Shown here: positions 54,829 through 64,000 of the stretch, piece by piece
Numbering within the stretch: the first letter of the stretch is position 1
Layout: each line of letters begins with the position of its first letter
Assembly: GCA_030280995.1 (NCBI GenBank)
Contig: JASXTE010000002.1
Location: 38,065,183 to 38,129,182, forward strand
Direction of reading: 5' to 3'
Source of the DNA: Hemileia vastatrix
Lineage: Eukaryota > Basidiomycota > Pucciniomycetes > Pucciniales > Zaghouaniaceae
DNA: 64,000 nt
The notes under the pieces: model-generated
Seen by the model: only the letters and a program-made list of their open reading frames with translations
The model's database searches: none
What the model was told of the DNA's origin: nothing
Program-made: the position numbers and the translations under genes

Positions 54829-55312
54829 CACCACAGAAAATCAGGGGGTGAACTGCTAGCAGTTCCCTCTCTTTGAAACTTTCAGGAAGAGGTTGGGAAA
54901 ACATTGGGGAAATGTTGTTAAAGTGTTAGGAAACTTTTTTTAAATTAGATGAAAAAATTTTGGAAAAAAAGTTGGCCCTAAATTGAGCCTCAATTTATCC
55001 CTTCTTGAGAAGAGCTTTAGATTCAATTTAAGTATCAGTTGGACCAAATTTGAGCAATGGTTGAGCCACAAAACTTATCATACCATAATATTCAATTTTA
55101 TATCTAGATCCATTGAATGTTGAGAGGTAAGCACTACTTTCAGTTATCTATCTTTATTTAGTTATTATTAAAATGTGAGTCAACATTAATTATTAACATA
55201 CATGAAAAACTCAATTGTGAATATTGATCTAATATTATATATATTCTCTACTTTATTCTCTTTCAAAAATTTACTCTCATCCTCCCTTTATTTAAACTAC
55301 CACCATAACCAT
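54829..55312. repeat. Palindrome-bearing repeat, third copy
   Basis: Begins CACCACAGAAAATCAGGGGG with palindrome AACTGCTAGCAGTT directly after the second copia 3' LTR. The next 250 bp resemble the right arm of the 23.5-kb block (30601-30860). Ends at the LTR of gypsy B. Noncoding. Confidence 0.65.
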
Positions 55313-56353
55313 TGTAGAAAGACTCTTACAGTCGCCTTGCTGTAAGCAGAATCTGAAGGAGTTGGATAATCAGAGAAAACCCTGTCCCTCTAAATGAATT
55401 TGTGAGTTTTTCAGATTAATAAGCTTAAATGTCTACTTGATAATAATAAAGATTGAAACCCTGTTTGATTAACGCTTGTTAGGATGATTGAGCGGTTCTT
55501 CTGTGCAAAACAACTGAAATGCAACAATAAAGTTACACCAGATACAAACTTTTTAAAAGAAAGAAGTTTTAGTGTTTTTAGATTTTAATAATTTTTGAAA
55601 ACAGATACTATAAATGGGTCCCTGGAGTTGAGACCTTTCTAATGATAACCTATATTTTAATCTTTAAGAGTTGTTGAGTAAAATTGTTATTTTATAAGGG
55701 TATTACAAATAATTAATTATTTTGTTGACAAAAGAAAAATATGAATAATGGTTGTTATAATCATGTATCTGTCTACATACACTGTCTAGCTGACACTGAA
55801 TAATTTTGAGTCTACAGCCTTATATGCATATTAATCAGTCACGTGTCCTTTTTCCCTCTGGAGCGCGGCCAGAGCTTGTACGGACCTCCAGACTCAATCT
55901 AGAACCTTAAATCTAAAATAAAAAATCTAGAAAAATTACACATGATAGAGCTACTTCTCCTTAACATTTTTAACTATTTTTCGTAGTCTGCGCAGCTTTA
56001 TTAACCCCCTGAAAAATCCTCAAAGTTAAGTAATTTTTGAAAAATGTAAATAATTTTAATAAAGCTTTAAAAATCAATTAAAAATATAAGAAAAATAGTA
56101 AAAATTCAGGAAAAATTCCCAAAGGTTTTTGAGCTTCTTGAATATCATTAAATTTAATTTTGCGGCTATAAAAAATCATATGACCTGTGATATTAATAAA
56201 TCTGACCAAACATTCATATCTTGACTTTTTCAACTTCATTTTACGTTAATAATAAAATATTTTAAACTAATCCGGCTTCTCCAATCACTGTCCTATTCCC
56301 AATAAGTTTTCTAAATAGAATTTTAGAGCCGTACTAAGATTTGGAATGCCACA
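55313..56353 (-). repeat. Gypsy B 3' LTR
   Basis: 1041 bp, TGTAGAAAG...GCCACA, homologous to the A LTR at both ends (GAGTTGGA...AACCAGAGAGAAAA-like start). The GC-rich box of A is not conserved; a moderately GC-rich stretch is at 55858-55890. Confidence 0.85.
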
Positions 56354-56363
56354 TCCTCCCTCC
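56354..56363 (-). other. Gypsy B polypurine tract
   Basis: GGAGGGAGGA on the element strand, adjoining the 3' LTR as in element A. Confidence 0.8.
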
Positions 56364-56371
56364 AATGAAGA

Positions 56372-57175
56372 ATGTCCTCATTCTTTGAATTTTGCATGTT
56401 TGATCGATATATAATCCTACTTTTATCTTCTCCATATTCATCTCTTCATCATTTCTTCAACATCCCACTCCAACTACATAAACTTATTTCTACTTTTATA
56501 AGTACCATAATCAGTATGAAAGATCTTTCCATACGATGCGAGCTCTGTAAGAAATATGAAGTCACTTGCTTGATGTCCTTTCCAAACCCTCCTGGAAGAA
56601 CTGCTTGTGATCTCTGTTGCTCCAAAAAGGTTAAATGTGTCCTGCCAACTTCTAAACCATCTTTCAATCCTATTTTTGGCCCATCTACTTCTCCAGCTTC
56701 CATTTTATCCAAGAAAAGATTATCAAAAATACCGGTATTCTGGAAAAGGATCAAGGCTATTTCTAAACCACCATCTCCAACTTCATTTCTAATCTCTCCT
56801 TCTCAAGATCCTTCACCCATACTTCCAGTTTCTCCTTTTTCTTTTGCCCAGACTTTATTTCCTGGGTCCAAAAGTAAGCCTTTTAATAATTATTTATCTA
56901 TTCCATACTAAGCTCAACAATGCCTTTTCCATCTTTTAGCTATTAACATCACCAACTCTGATGATGTAGGTCAAGTCCAAATGGACAATATAAATCATTA
57001 TCCTAAATTTCATAGATATCTTTTTCTTGAATTTACTGACAATATAAAGAGAAACATTTTATCCTACTTCCAAGACACTCCTGCCAATAATCATGAAGAT
57101 ATAATGAAGAGAAGATTGTTGATGCAGAGTTTTGATGATGATGTAGAAAAATTTCAGCAAAATTATTTGTTTTAA
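56372..57175 (+). CDS. Antisense Zn-cluster protein of gypsy B (spliced)
   Basis: Start ATG at 56372 (MSSFFEF), 18 bp inside the LTR edge as in element A. Exons 56372-56873 and 56940-57175 joined over a 66-bp intron (GTAAGC...CTTTTAG) give 245 residues without stops; the intron is phase 1, as in A. Residues about 58-92 hold C-x2-C-x6-C-x12-C-x2-C-x6-C: CELCKKYEVTC and CDLCCSKKVKC with FPNPPGRTA between. Basic and Ser/Pro-rich segment next (KKRLSKIPVFWKRIKAI), then after the splice NSDDVG and SYFQDTPANNHEDIMKRR, aligning with A. An upstream hydrophobic stretch (YIILLLSSPYSS) may mean that a later Met (MKDLSIRC) is the real start. An intact frame in an otherwise broken element suggests recent selection or chance. 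Confidence 0.75.
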
Positions 57176-57804
57176 TCTTATAGTTTAGTGATTTAATAAA
57201 CATGAATCCTTATCTTTTCTTCATATTAAATTGTTTTAAATCGATTTCTTCATAAATTTTCATTTTGAAATAAAATCTATTTGCCTCGTGATGCTTCCAA
57301 CTAATGAGAGCAAGGTTTGAATCCCTTCAGACTCCCCTATACCAGTCTCTACTCATATGCATTAAGTGAGTAGGCTCTACACCTACTGAGCTGAATACTT
57401 GATTCCATTCTAATCAAATGAGCCAAATACTCCTAATTCCATTCTCTTTGATTGAGCCGAATACTTGATCCAATTCTCGCCATAAGGTCCTCCAAGATTC
57501 ATACCATTTAGCCTATTCAAGGCACACTACTTTTCCAACTACCATATCCTCCTTCAAAAATTTCATCATCACAACATTCAAATAGACCACCTTTTTAATA
57601 ACTCATCTTTTAAATAATAATAATAACCATACTTTCACCATTTTTAGCACCATAATTATTGTTCTTCATCCATCACCTCCACAATATTAACCACTACATT
57701 TTCCAAATCAAACATACACCCTTTTCAAAATTTGAGTACCAGTGATAAATTAAATAATTTTTTGATTGTTAATTGAATAGCCTTCATAAAAAAATTTGAA
57801 TTAC
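57176..57804. other. Noncoding spacer of gypsy B, first part
   Basis: No counterpart of the second antisense gene of A was found here. AT-rich with an imperfect repeat around 57390-57490 (GAATACTTGATTCCATTCT and GAATACTTGATCCAATTCT). Confidence 0.55.
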
Positions 57805-58209
57805 CAGTTTAGATGTCTTGGTGGACAATGATAAATTAAAATGAGTGCATAGAGTTGCATAGAATATTCCAGTTTAAGGTCATGGGGGACCCATCTTGTA
57901 AATCTTTTTTAAATTGTCCAAATAACAATTGAATTGCCAGTTTAATGTCATAGAGGACAAAGAATGAGTGATTTTCCAGTTTAGGGTCATAGTGGACCAA
58001 CCATTTTAAACATAATCATCCATAAATCTTGAAAATTTCTTCTTGAATTCAGTTTAAAGTCTTGATGGACTAACAGCTCCTTTATAACCTCTTGAACAAA
58101 AGTCTTGAATAATTAGCCAGTTTAAAGTCTTGGAGGACTAACAGATTATCAATATAAAATCTTTTAATGAAAGTCTTGAAAATTAGCCAGTTTAAAGTCT
58201 TGGTGGACT
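57805..58209 (+). repeat. Cluster of seven copies of the 22-nt motif (gypsy B)
   Basis: Copies start at 57805, 57870, 57938, 57977, 58050, 58118 and 58188, with consensus CAGTTTA, variable, GTC, WTR, then GGAC. Further copies are at 58778, 59191, 59238, 59284, 61785, 61841, 63842 and 63947. Position relative to the antisense gene and polarity match element A. Confidence 0.85.
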
Positions 58210-59304
58210 AATAGCTATTGTGAAATAGGATCTGGTTGGTATCAAAATCTGCTAGACCCTGTTTCCTACCTAAAATAAATGAATAACTAAAAGAATGAAA
58301 ACTGAAAAATAAGACTAAGATTAATAATAAATATTATATTTAATTAATTTTATTTAATGTTTTTTTGTAGAAGAGATGATAAACAAATTTGAAATATAAT
58401 ATTTATGAAATGTGAAATAAAATTTTAAAAGATGCTCCCCAGCCAATTGATGAGCCGTACCCTTGACATCATACCCACATCAAAGTACAACTTGATGTGG
58501 TTACACAATTTTGAGAAATTGAAAATACAAATTTAACAAATGAAAGTTTAGAAAAACAAAATTTTATGATAATGATTACTGGGTGGGATCCCTCCAATTT
58601 GTAAAAATGACTAGAGACCACCAGTGAGCATCACCCTTAACAATATTTTACAGTATTATAAAATTGAAAGAAAAACATATTTCATTATATAAAAAATCTA
58701 ACATAAAAGAAATAACAAAAACAAAAATAAAAGGAATCTTGAATCTGGCAGTTAGAGCAATGTCTCTTTGTACATTCCAGTTTATAGTCTTAGCGGACTT
58801 CCTATAAATCAAAAACAAAGCCAGGATTCAACTAGAAACAGGGAAAAATTGGTAACAAAAATTGTGGGGTAATTGTGTATAGAGCAGCCAGCCCATCAAT
58901 TACCCCCACACTTTCCAATATTTAATTAAGAAGGTTCCCCTGTGAACACTTCTACCAATAAAATTTTAAATATCCATCATAAACTTCCCCAAAATTTTTG
59001 TTGCTTTAACGTTTAAGAATTTTTCAACAAATGTCTTCATAAATTTTGTAAAGTTTTGTTATCAGTTTCTTCACCCATACAATAGTGAAACGAAAGTAGG
59101 ATTATTGATTTAAAAAGAGATATTTTATCTTCATTCCGGAGTAAACTTGAATAAAGAATGTTGTATAACCGCAATATAAGATCTAAGATATAGTTTACCC
59201 TCATCTCGGAGTTTCCTTTTAAAACGATTGTAGAAAATAGTTTACCCTCATTTTGGAGTTTCCTTTAAAAAGATTGTTGAAAATAGTTTACCCTCATATT
59301 GGAG
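58210..59304. other. Structured noncoding spacer of gypsy B, second part
   Basis: Contains a CCAATTGATGAGC box with the CCACATCAA...TTGATGTGG hairpin (58440-58500), the imperfect hairpin at 58573-58628, a conserved stem-loop at 58866-58906 and four motif copies. The order matches the spacer of element A. Confidence 0.75.
58866..58906 (+). other. Conserved stem-loop, copy 4 (gypsy B)
   Basis: GGGGTAATTG pairs perfectly with CAATTACCCC; the loop contains AGAGCAGCCAGCCCAT. Same pairing as copy 1 in element A. Confidence 0.8.
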
Positions 59305-61800
59305 TTAAACTTTGACACACCTGGTGCCCCTAGGATAGAACTGTTTGACTTGATGCGCCGCTACCCTCTTCTTTAAAACTACTCCATCCAATTCTTCTAA
59401 AACATATGAACCACCAGACACCTGTTCTCTGACTTTATAAGGTCCATTCCACCTATCTGCAATCATCTTTCCCCACTAGATTTCCAAACTCCTATTATAC
59501 ACCAAAACCATATCTCCAGTCTTCAAAGGTTTCTTGAGCCTGTGTGCTAATATTTCATCCCAATACCTTACTGACTGATTTCTGATTTTTATCATTCTAG
59601 AATATTCATTTTCTAAGTATTCTTCTTTCTTCTCCAGCTGCATCATTCTTGCACACAACAATTCTTCAGTAGTGTTAACAGTATCCCAATCTAATCCAAG
59701 ATATGATTCAGCCTCTAAATCAACTGGTAAAACTGCTTTTTGTCCAAAAACTAGTTTGTAGGGTGAATATCCAGTCGTCCTTTTGGCAGTGATTCTGTCA
59801 GCAAATAATACTTAGGGTAAATAGTGCCACCATTTTTCAGCACTTGTTCCACACATTTTAACTAATGCATCCCTTATAACTTGATGCCCTCTTTCAGCCA
59901 TTCCTTCAGCTTCAGAATAATAAGGGGTTGCTACCCTAACCTTCGATCCAACCTTTGATATAGCTTCCCTAAATTTTCCCCCAAATTCAGGTCCTCCATC
60001 AACCATTACCAATTTCATAACCCCATATCTATACACCCAATCCTTCAACAAGAAATCTGCCACATTTTTGGCATTTAAATTAATAAGAGGTGCTGCCTCT
60101 ACCCAACAAGATAAATCATCTCTGGCAACAATTAAATATTTATATCTCCCATCTTTTATATGAACAGCATCCAAACTAACCCTACTAAAAAGAGTGTTTT
60201 CACCAGTTGCATGTCCAGGTTCTTTTGGCCTTAGATAACTCCTTCTTTGAAATTCTTCACATGACTGAACCCATCTCTTAACAGCCATCTTCATACCAGG
60301 CCACCAAAATCTATCAGTAATTTGTCTATATGTCTCGCCCATTCCCCTATGACCAAGATCTTCATGCAGAGCTTTCATGACCAACTCTTTCCCTTTCTTT
60401 TGAGAAACTACTACTTGAGGATTTGGATACCTCCTTTTCATCAATCTTCGTCCAGATATATAAAATGCTGGGGTCTTTCTTTTGATAGCCATCCAGTCAT
60501 CATCATCACATTCCTCTGGCCTTTCCAGAGTCAACAAATATTTTACCAAAACATAATAAAATCCAGTCTGTCCCCATGTCACCGGACAACCTACGCACAA
60601 GGTTGAGGGTGTTCCTGAAAGTGAGATGGAGGGAGGAGTTCAGAAACTTCTTTGAAGTACAGAGGAAATGTTTGAGGAAGTGGTTTGAAGATGATTTGAT
60701 GGAAGAGATGCTTCTTTGAGATATGTTCAATAAGAATCTCAATATAATTTAAAGGTAATATTAATATTCTTAGAATCTCACAAAGGGTTGTAAACTCAAT
60801 AATAAAAGATTTAAGTTTTTAGAAATGATTACTGAGAAATAAGGAAATGTACAATAATAATGATTTAACCTGAAGCTTTACCACTACTAACTATATATAT
60901 GTTTTATAATTTAATTCTAAAAAAAAGTCTAACCAAAATCTAACCCCTTTTATATCCATTACTCCTCCTCGCATTGACCTCATACCCATCCATCATTACG
61001 CACACCACAGACCTCCAAAAATACACCTTTTACACCTGGAACATCCTCACTAACATCCATTAACCATCCCGTCTATGCTCACTACCCCTGTTAATAACCC
61101 ACAGATACTTAATAAACCTTTTAGCAGAATATTGCATTGACTGTTGCGCTGTGCGTCACTTATCAAGGAAAAGACTAAAGACACTATTGAGAGATTGACT
61201 AATTTAGATTTAAAGTTTATATTAGCGCAGTTGAATAGTGAGTACACAAAGGAAAGTTGCAGTTGCTATGTAGAATCGCTTTCTGCGCTTCAAATATGGA
61301 TTTAGACATCTTTATTATTAATTTAATGAGCTGCTTTTGCCTTGAGTTTCACGTGGTGTGTGACACCCCAGACCTCATCTTTAAAATCCAATAAAATAAC
61401 ATCCAAGGGCACTTCCATATCACCTACATCACCTGCACTTGCATGAGCCATATGCTTCTTTGATTGAGTTTGATTGATAAATGAATAAAATTTTTCATCT
61501 TTAAATTTTGAAACTTCAATTCTCTTTTGAACCAAATTTTTATCAACCTCTTTACCACCCTTTTTAGTATCTCCTTCTTCATCATCATCATCCAACTTCC
61601 GCTTTACCGAATTTATATTTACACCCAACCTCTCTTTGACCAAATTTTCTAAACTTCAAACATATACACCATTAACCAATCTACTGCCATCCCATATTAC
61701 CACATCATTCTCATCCACATATACACTTTCCACACTTTTGTTATCCTCATATCCCACATATTCATCCCACTTTATACAACCAGCCAGTTTAACCTCATGG
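59305..61800 (-). pseudogene. Gypsy B integrase, interrupted by a solo LTR
   Basis: Integrase with HEDLGHRGMGETYRQI, CEEFQRRS (second Cys lost), LDAVHIKDGRYKYLIVARDD, VDGGPEFG and ERGHQ. The frame stops at 59812 (TAG before VLFAD) and at 59476 (before WGKM), then continues to YVLEELDGVVLKKRVAA and the terminal TAA at 59305-59307. The solo LTR 60577-61365 separates TWGQTGFYY from the upstream linker DVILLDFKDEVWG. The upstream linker is Lys/Asp-rich (KRKLDDDDEEGDTKK) and frame-shifted near 61800, where the KLAG motif region is duplicated. Confidence 0.8.
60577..61365. mobile_element. Solo LTR in gypsy B pol
   Basis: 789 bp starting TGTCACCGGACAACC and ending GGTGTGTGACA, with the 5-bp duplication CCCCA at 60572-60576 and 61366-61370. 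The uninterrupted site is seen in element A near 17010. It is a single LTR left after recombination of another retrotransposon, whose family was not identified. Confidence 0.85.
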
Positions 61801-63463
61801 GGAGGTCTTCATCACTATCATCTGTACACAATAGTCCTGCCAGTTTAACCTCATGGGGGAGGTATGGAAAGTCTTCAGCTCTTTTAGTGCTGGATTTAAT
61901 AACAGGTATATCTTCATCAAACTCTTCTGAGTCTGAATCCTCTTCAGTTGGTGGCCTTCTTGACAATCCATCTGGCATATTAAACGTTTTTCCAGGCTTC
62001 TGAACCAAATCAAATGAGAAATTCTGAATAAAAGCTACCCATCTAGTCATGGGAGCATTCGGTAAATTTGGGGAATTGATCATCTGAATTAAGGACTTTG
62101 TGTCCACTTGAAGTTTGAAGTGTTGTCCCCATAAAACATGTTGCAATTTCTTCAAAATTTTTGCCACACCACAGAGTTCCAGTTTTGGTTGAGAATATCT
62201 TGATTCCACCTCAGTAAAAACTGCAGATTCATACCTGACTGGTCTAATATAACCAGCTTTATCAATCTGAGACAAGATTGCACCAGCTGCAATCTGACTT
62301 GAGTCAACTGCTAAATAAATCCTACCAGCATCTTTTCCATAATCTAACTTATGCAGGACAATATCTTTTCCCACAACTTTCTTCAGCTTCACAAACGCCT
62401 TCTCACAATCTTCATCCCACTCCTAGTCTGCATCCTTTCTTGTCAACCTTCTCAAAGGAGCTTCCAATGAAGAAAAGTCCTTGATAAAAATTTGAACATA
62501 AACACATACACCTAAAAACTCCCTAACTTTGGTTGTATTCTTGGGTCTTGGCCAGGACTGAATTTTATACACTTTCTTCTTGGACATAATCCTACCCTCT
62601 CTACATACCACATGACCTAAAATCTCTAAAGCTGGCACACAACATGAAAATTTTGAACCCAAAATATTTAAACCAGCTTCTTCAATTCTAAACAAGATCC
62701 TCTCTAAAGTGATTGCATACTCCCAGATGAATTTTTGTATCCCTAGGTTCTCCTCCAACACTTCATTATTGTAATCTGTTGAAGGTCCTTAAATTCCTCC
62801 ATTGTCAATAAAGATTCCAGCATATTGGGGAATTTCATCTTGAAGAATCCAAGCCATCTGAACTTGATAAACGGAAACTGAATTTGTTGCTCCTTGAGGT
62901 AATCTTGTCAATTGTAATTGTCCTAGCAGTGTATCAAAAGTAGTGAGAGGCCTAGAGTCTGGATGCAACTCTCTCTCATCATATTCCCCCATAATATCTC
63001 CTAAACCATAACACACTCTCCCAGAAAATGCTTCCACAAACTCCTCAGCACTAGGTGGTATACCAGCATCCTTTATTGCAACCCTATTTAATTTCCTGAG
63101 ATCATGAACTACTCTAAGTTTGCAATTTGGTTTCTTGATACAAAATAACGGACTAGAATAACTTGATGATGATTGCTCATACATTCCAGTGCAAATCCTT
63201 TCTCTGACAACTTCAATATAAGCTTCTTTTAATGCAGCCGGAATTGGGATTGGTTTTTGATGCCATGGTTCATGACATACCACAGGAATCTTGTAAGGCT
63301 CCCCATAGGAATGCTTCAACACACCCCTCTCCTCTTCTACAAAAGCAATGGCCTTCTCTTGCTTGACCATCACATCCAAAAACATCTTCTTCTCTTCTCC
63401 AGACAACCAACCATCAGGTCCAAAATTAACAACACCTAATCTATCAAAAGTGATTCTTGACAT
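61772..63463 (-). pseudogene. Gypsy B reverse transcriptase and RNase H
   Basis: Aligned with element A throughout: MYEQSSSSYSSPLFCIKKPN, VHDLRKLNRVAIKDAGIPPS and LTRLPQGATNSVSVYQ. The active site is FIDNGG, in which the second Asp has become Asn. A TAA follows GGI (near 62790), and a TAG replaces Trp near 62422 (DADWEW in A). RNase H shows VDSSQIAAGAILSQ and VESRYSQPKLELCGVAKILK, and PDGLSRRPPTEEDSD follows. Nonfunctional. Confidence 0.88.
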
Positions 63464-64000
63464 TTAAGAATATTCAGGTGGATTCTTCACCAAGGGACAT
63501 TCATAAGGATCTCTTGATAGCCTTGGTCTTCTCAAAGGTGGATTTAATTCAGCAGGTAGCGTTTCATTAACCGGTCAGATTTTATTTTCTACCTTCTTAT
63601 ATTTTGCTGCTTCCACATCTACATAAGCTTGAGGTAAAATATTAATTTTTGTATTGCCATTATAAATTTCCTCAAAGGAATTCCCTTCTTTGTCAGAATC
63701 AAAATAAGAATAATCAGAAAAATATTTTATTTTATTTTTAAATTCATCCTTCTTCTCATTTCCCTCTTCAAATTTTTCAACAAATTTTCCAACAACTTTA
63801 GTTCCCTTATCCATCATAAAATCCCCCATAAATAAAGTTGGCAGTTTATCCTCTTGCTGGAGGACCGGAATTGAATTATCACAAAAATTATTTTTTTGTG
63901 TTTTAATTATACTAAAATTTTTTATAGAATTTTGATGAATTAATTGCAGTTTACCCTCTTGCTGGAGGTCTGAAAATAAACCATTCCAATTTTTATTCAA
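63464..64000 (-). pseudogene. Gypsy B pol N-terminal region, cut by window edge
   Basis: Corresponds to the low-complexity N-terminus of A pol (KYKKVENKI, RRPRLSRDPYECPLVKNPPE). A TAA near 63464 and another after ENKI interrupt it. Two DLQQEGKLQ / LQQEDKLP peptide repeats are encoded opposite 22-nt motif copies at 63947 and 63842, paralleling LQHEIKLH in A. Confidence 0.75.

Larger units (their letters stand above)
55313..64000 (-). mobile_element. Ty3/gypsy retrotransposon B, 5' end outside window
   Basis: Relative of element A in the same orientation: LTR start TGTAGAAAGACTC, the same polypurine tract, an antisense spliced gene, motif clusters, stem-loops and a pol of the same architecture. 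The 5' LTR, gag and protease lie beyond 64000. Pol carries several stops and a solo LTR, so B is older than A. Confidence 0.92.

Noticed and set aside
55313..56353. GC-rich LTR box conserved in element B
   Set aside because: B has some GC-rich sequence near 55858 but no CCG-N4-CGG or matching 20-mer, so conservation is not supported.
57285..57360. tRNA-like GGTTTGAATCCC sequence in gypsy B
   Set aside because: No acceptor stem, D arm or anticodon arm can be formed around it.

Overview
The window is AT-rich, intron-bearing fungal DNA, most likely from a rust fungus (Pucciniales) or a close basidiomycete relative. This rests on short GT-AG introns (50-100 bp), a Tet/JBP-like dioxygenase relic of the kind expanded in rusts, and very heavy transposon load. 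Only the first 3.2 kb holds ordinary genes: the 3' part of diphosphomevalonate decarboxylase (MVD1, + strand) and a complete four-exon ribosomal protein eS19 gene (RPS19, - strand), facing each other. Everything from about 3.36 kb to the right edge is repetitive or transposon-derived.

From 3760 to 39892 the DNA is a nest of insertions that can be unpacked from the sequence. A CACTA-type foldback element (3-bp AGT duplication) was split by a Tad-like LINE (about 13-bp duplication, poly-A tail). The LINE was hit by a 200-bp MITE (ATT duplication) and by a copia retrotransposon (117-bp LTRs, ATTAT duplication). The copia was opened by a 23.5-kb block bounded by inverted palindromic arms and flanked by a 1.16-kb direct duplication of copia sequence. 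That block is mainly a satellite of about 608 bp per unit, each carrying a 38-bp palindrome. The satellite in turn contains a 13.1-kb Ty3/gypsy element (element A, 1093-bp LTRs, ATGT duplication). Satellite phase is restored exactly when element A and its target duplication are removed.

From 39.9 to 50 kb lie a decayed Tc1/mariner element and two Harbinger-like elements in mirror orientation, one of which carries the Tet/JBP-like pseudogene. From 50 to 55 kb are a LINE 3' fragment and a decayed copia on the + strand, followed by a palindrome-bearing repeat. From 55313 to the right edge is a second, diverged gypsy element (element B) of the same lineage as A; a 789-bp solo LTR sits in its pol gene.

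The most striking content is what gypsy elements A and B share outside gag-pol. Between pol and the 3' LTR both carry an antisense gene on the + strand, starting 18 nt inside the LTR boundary. It is spliced by one phase-1 intron at the same position and encodes a C-x2-C-x6-C-x12-C-x2-C-x6-C cluster, the spacing of Gal4-type Zn2Cys6 DNA-binding domains. Element A has a second, larger antisense gene with a related cluster. The same spacer holds about 30 copies of a roughly 22-nt motif, some continuing inside pol, plus hairpins whose stems show a compensatory change. Together these look like a retrotransposon-encoded regulator with its own cis sites. This is an inference from sequence; nothing here shows expression or binding.
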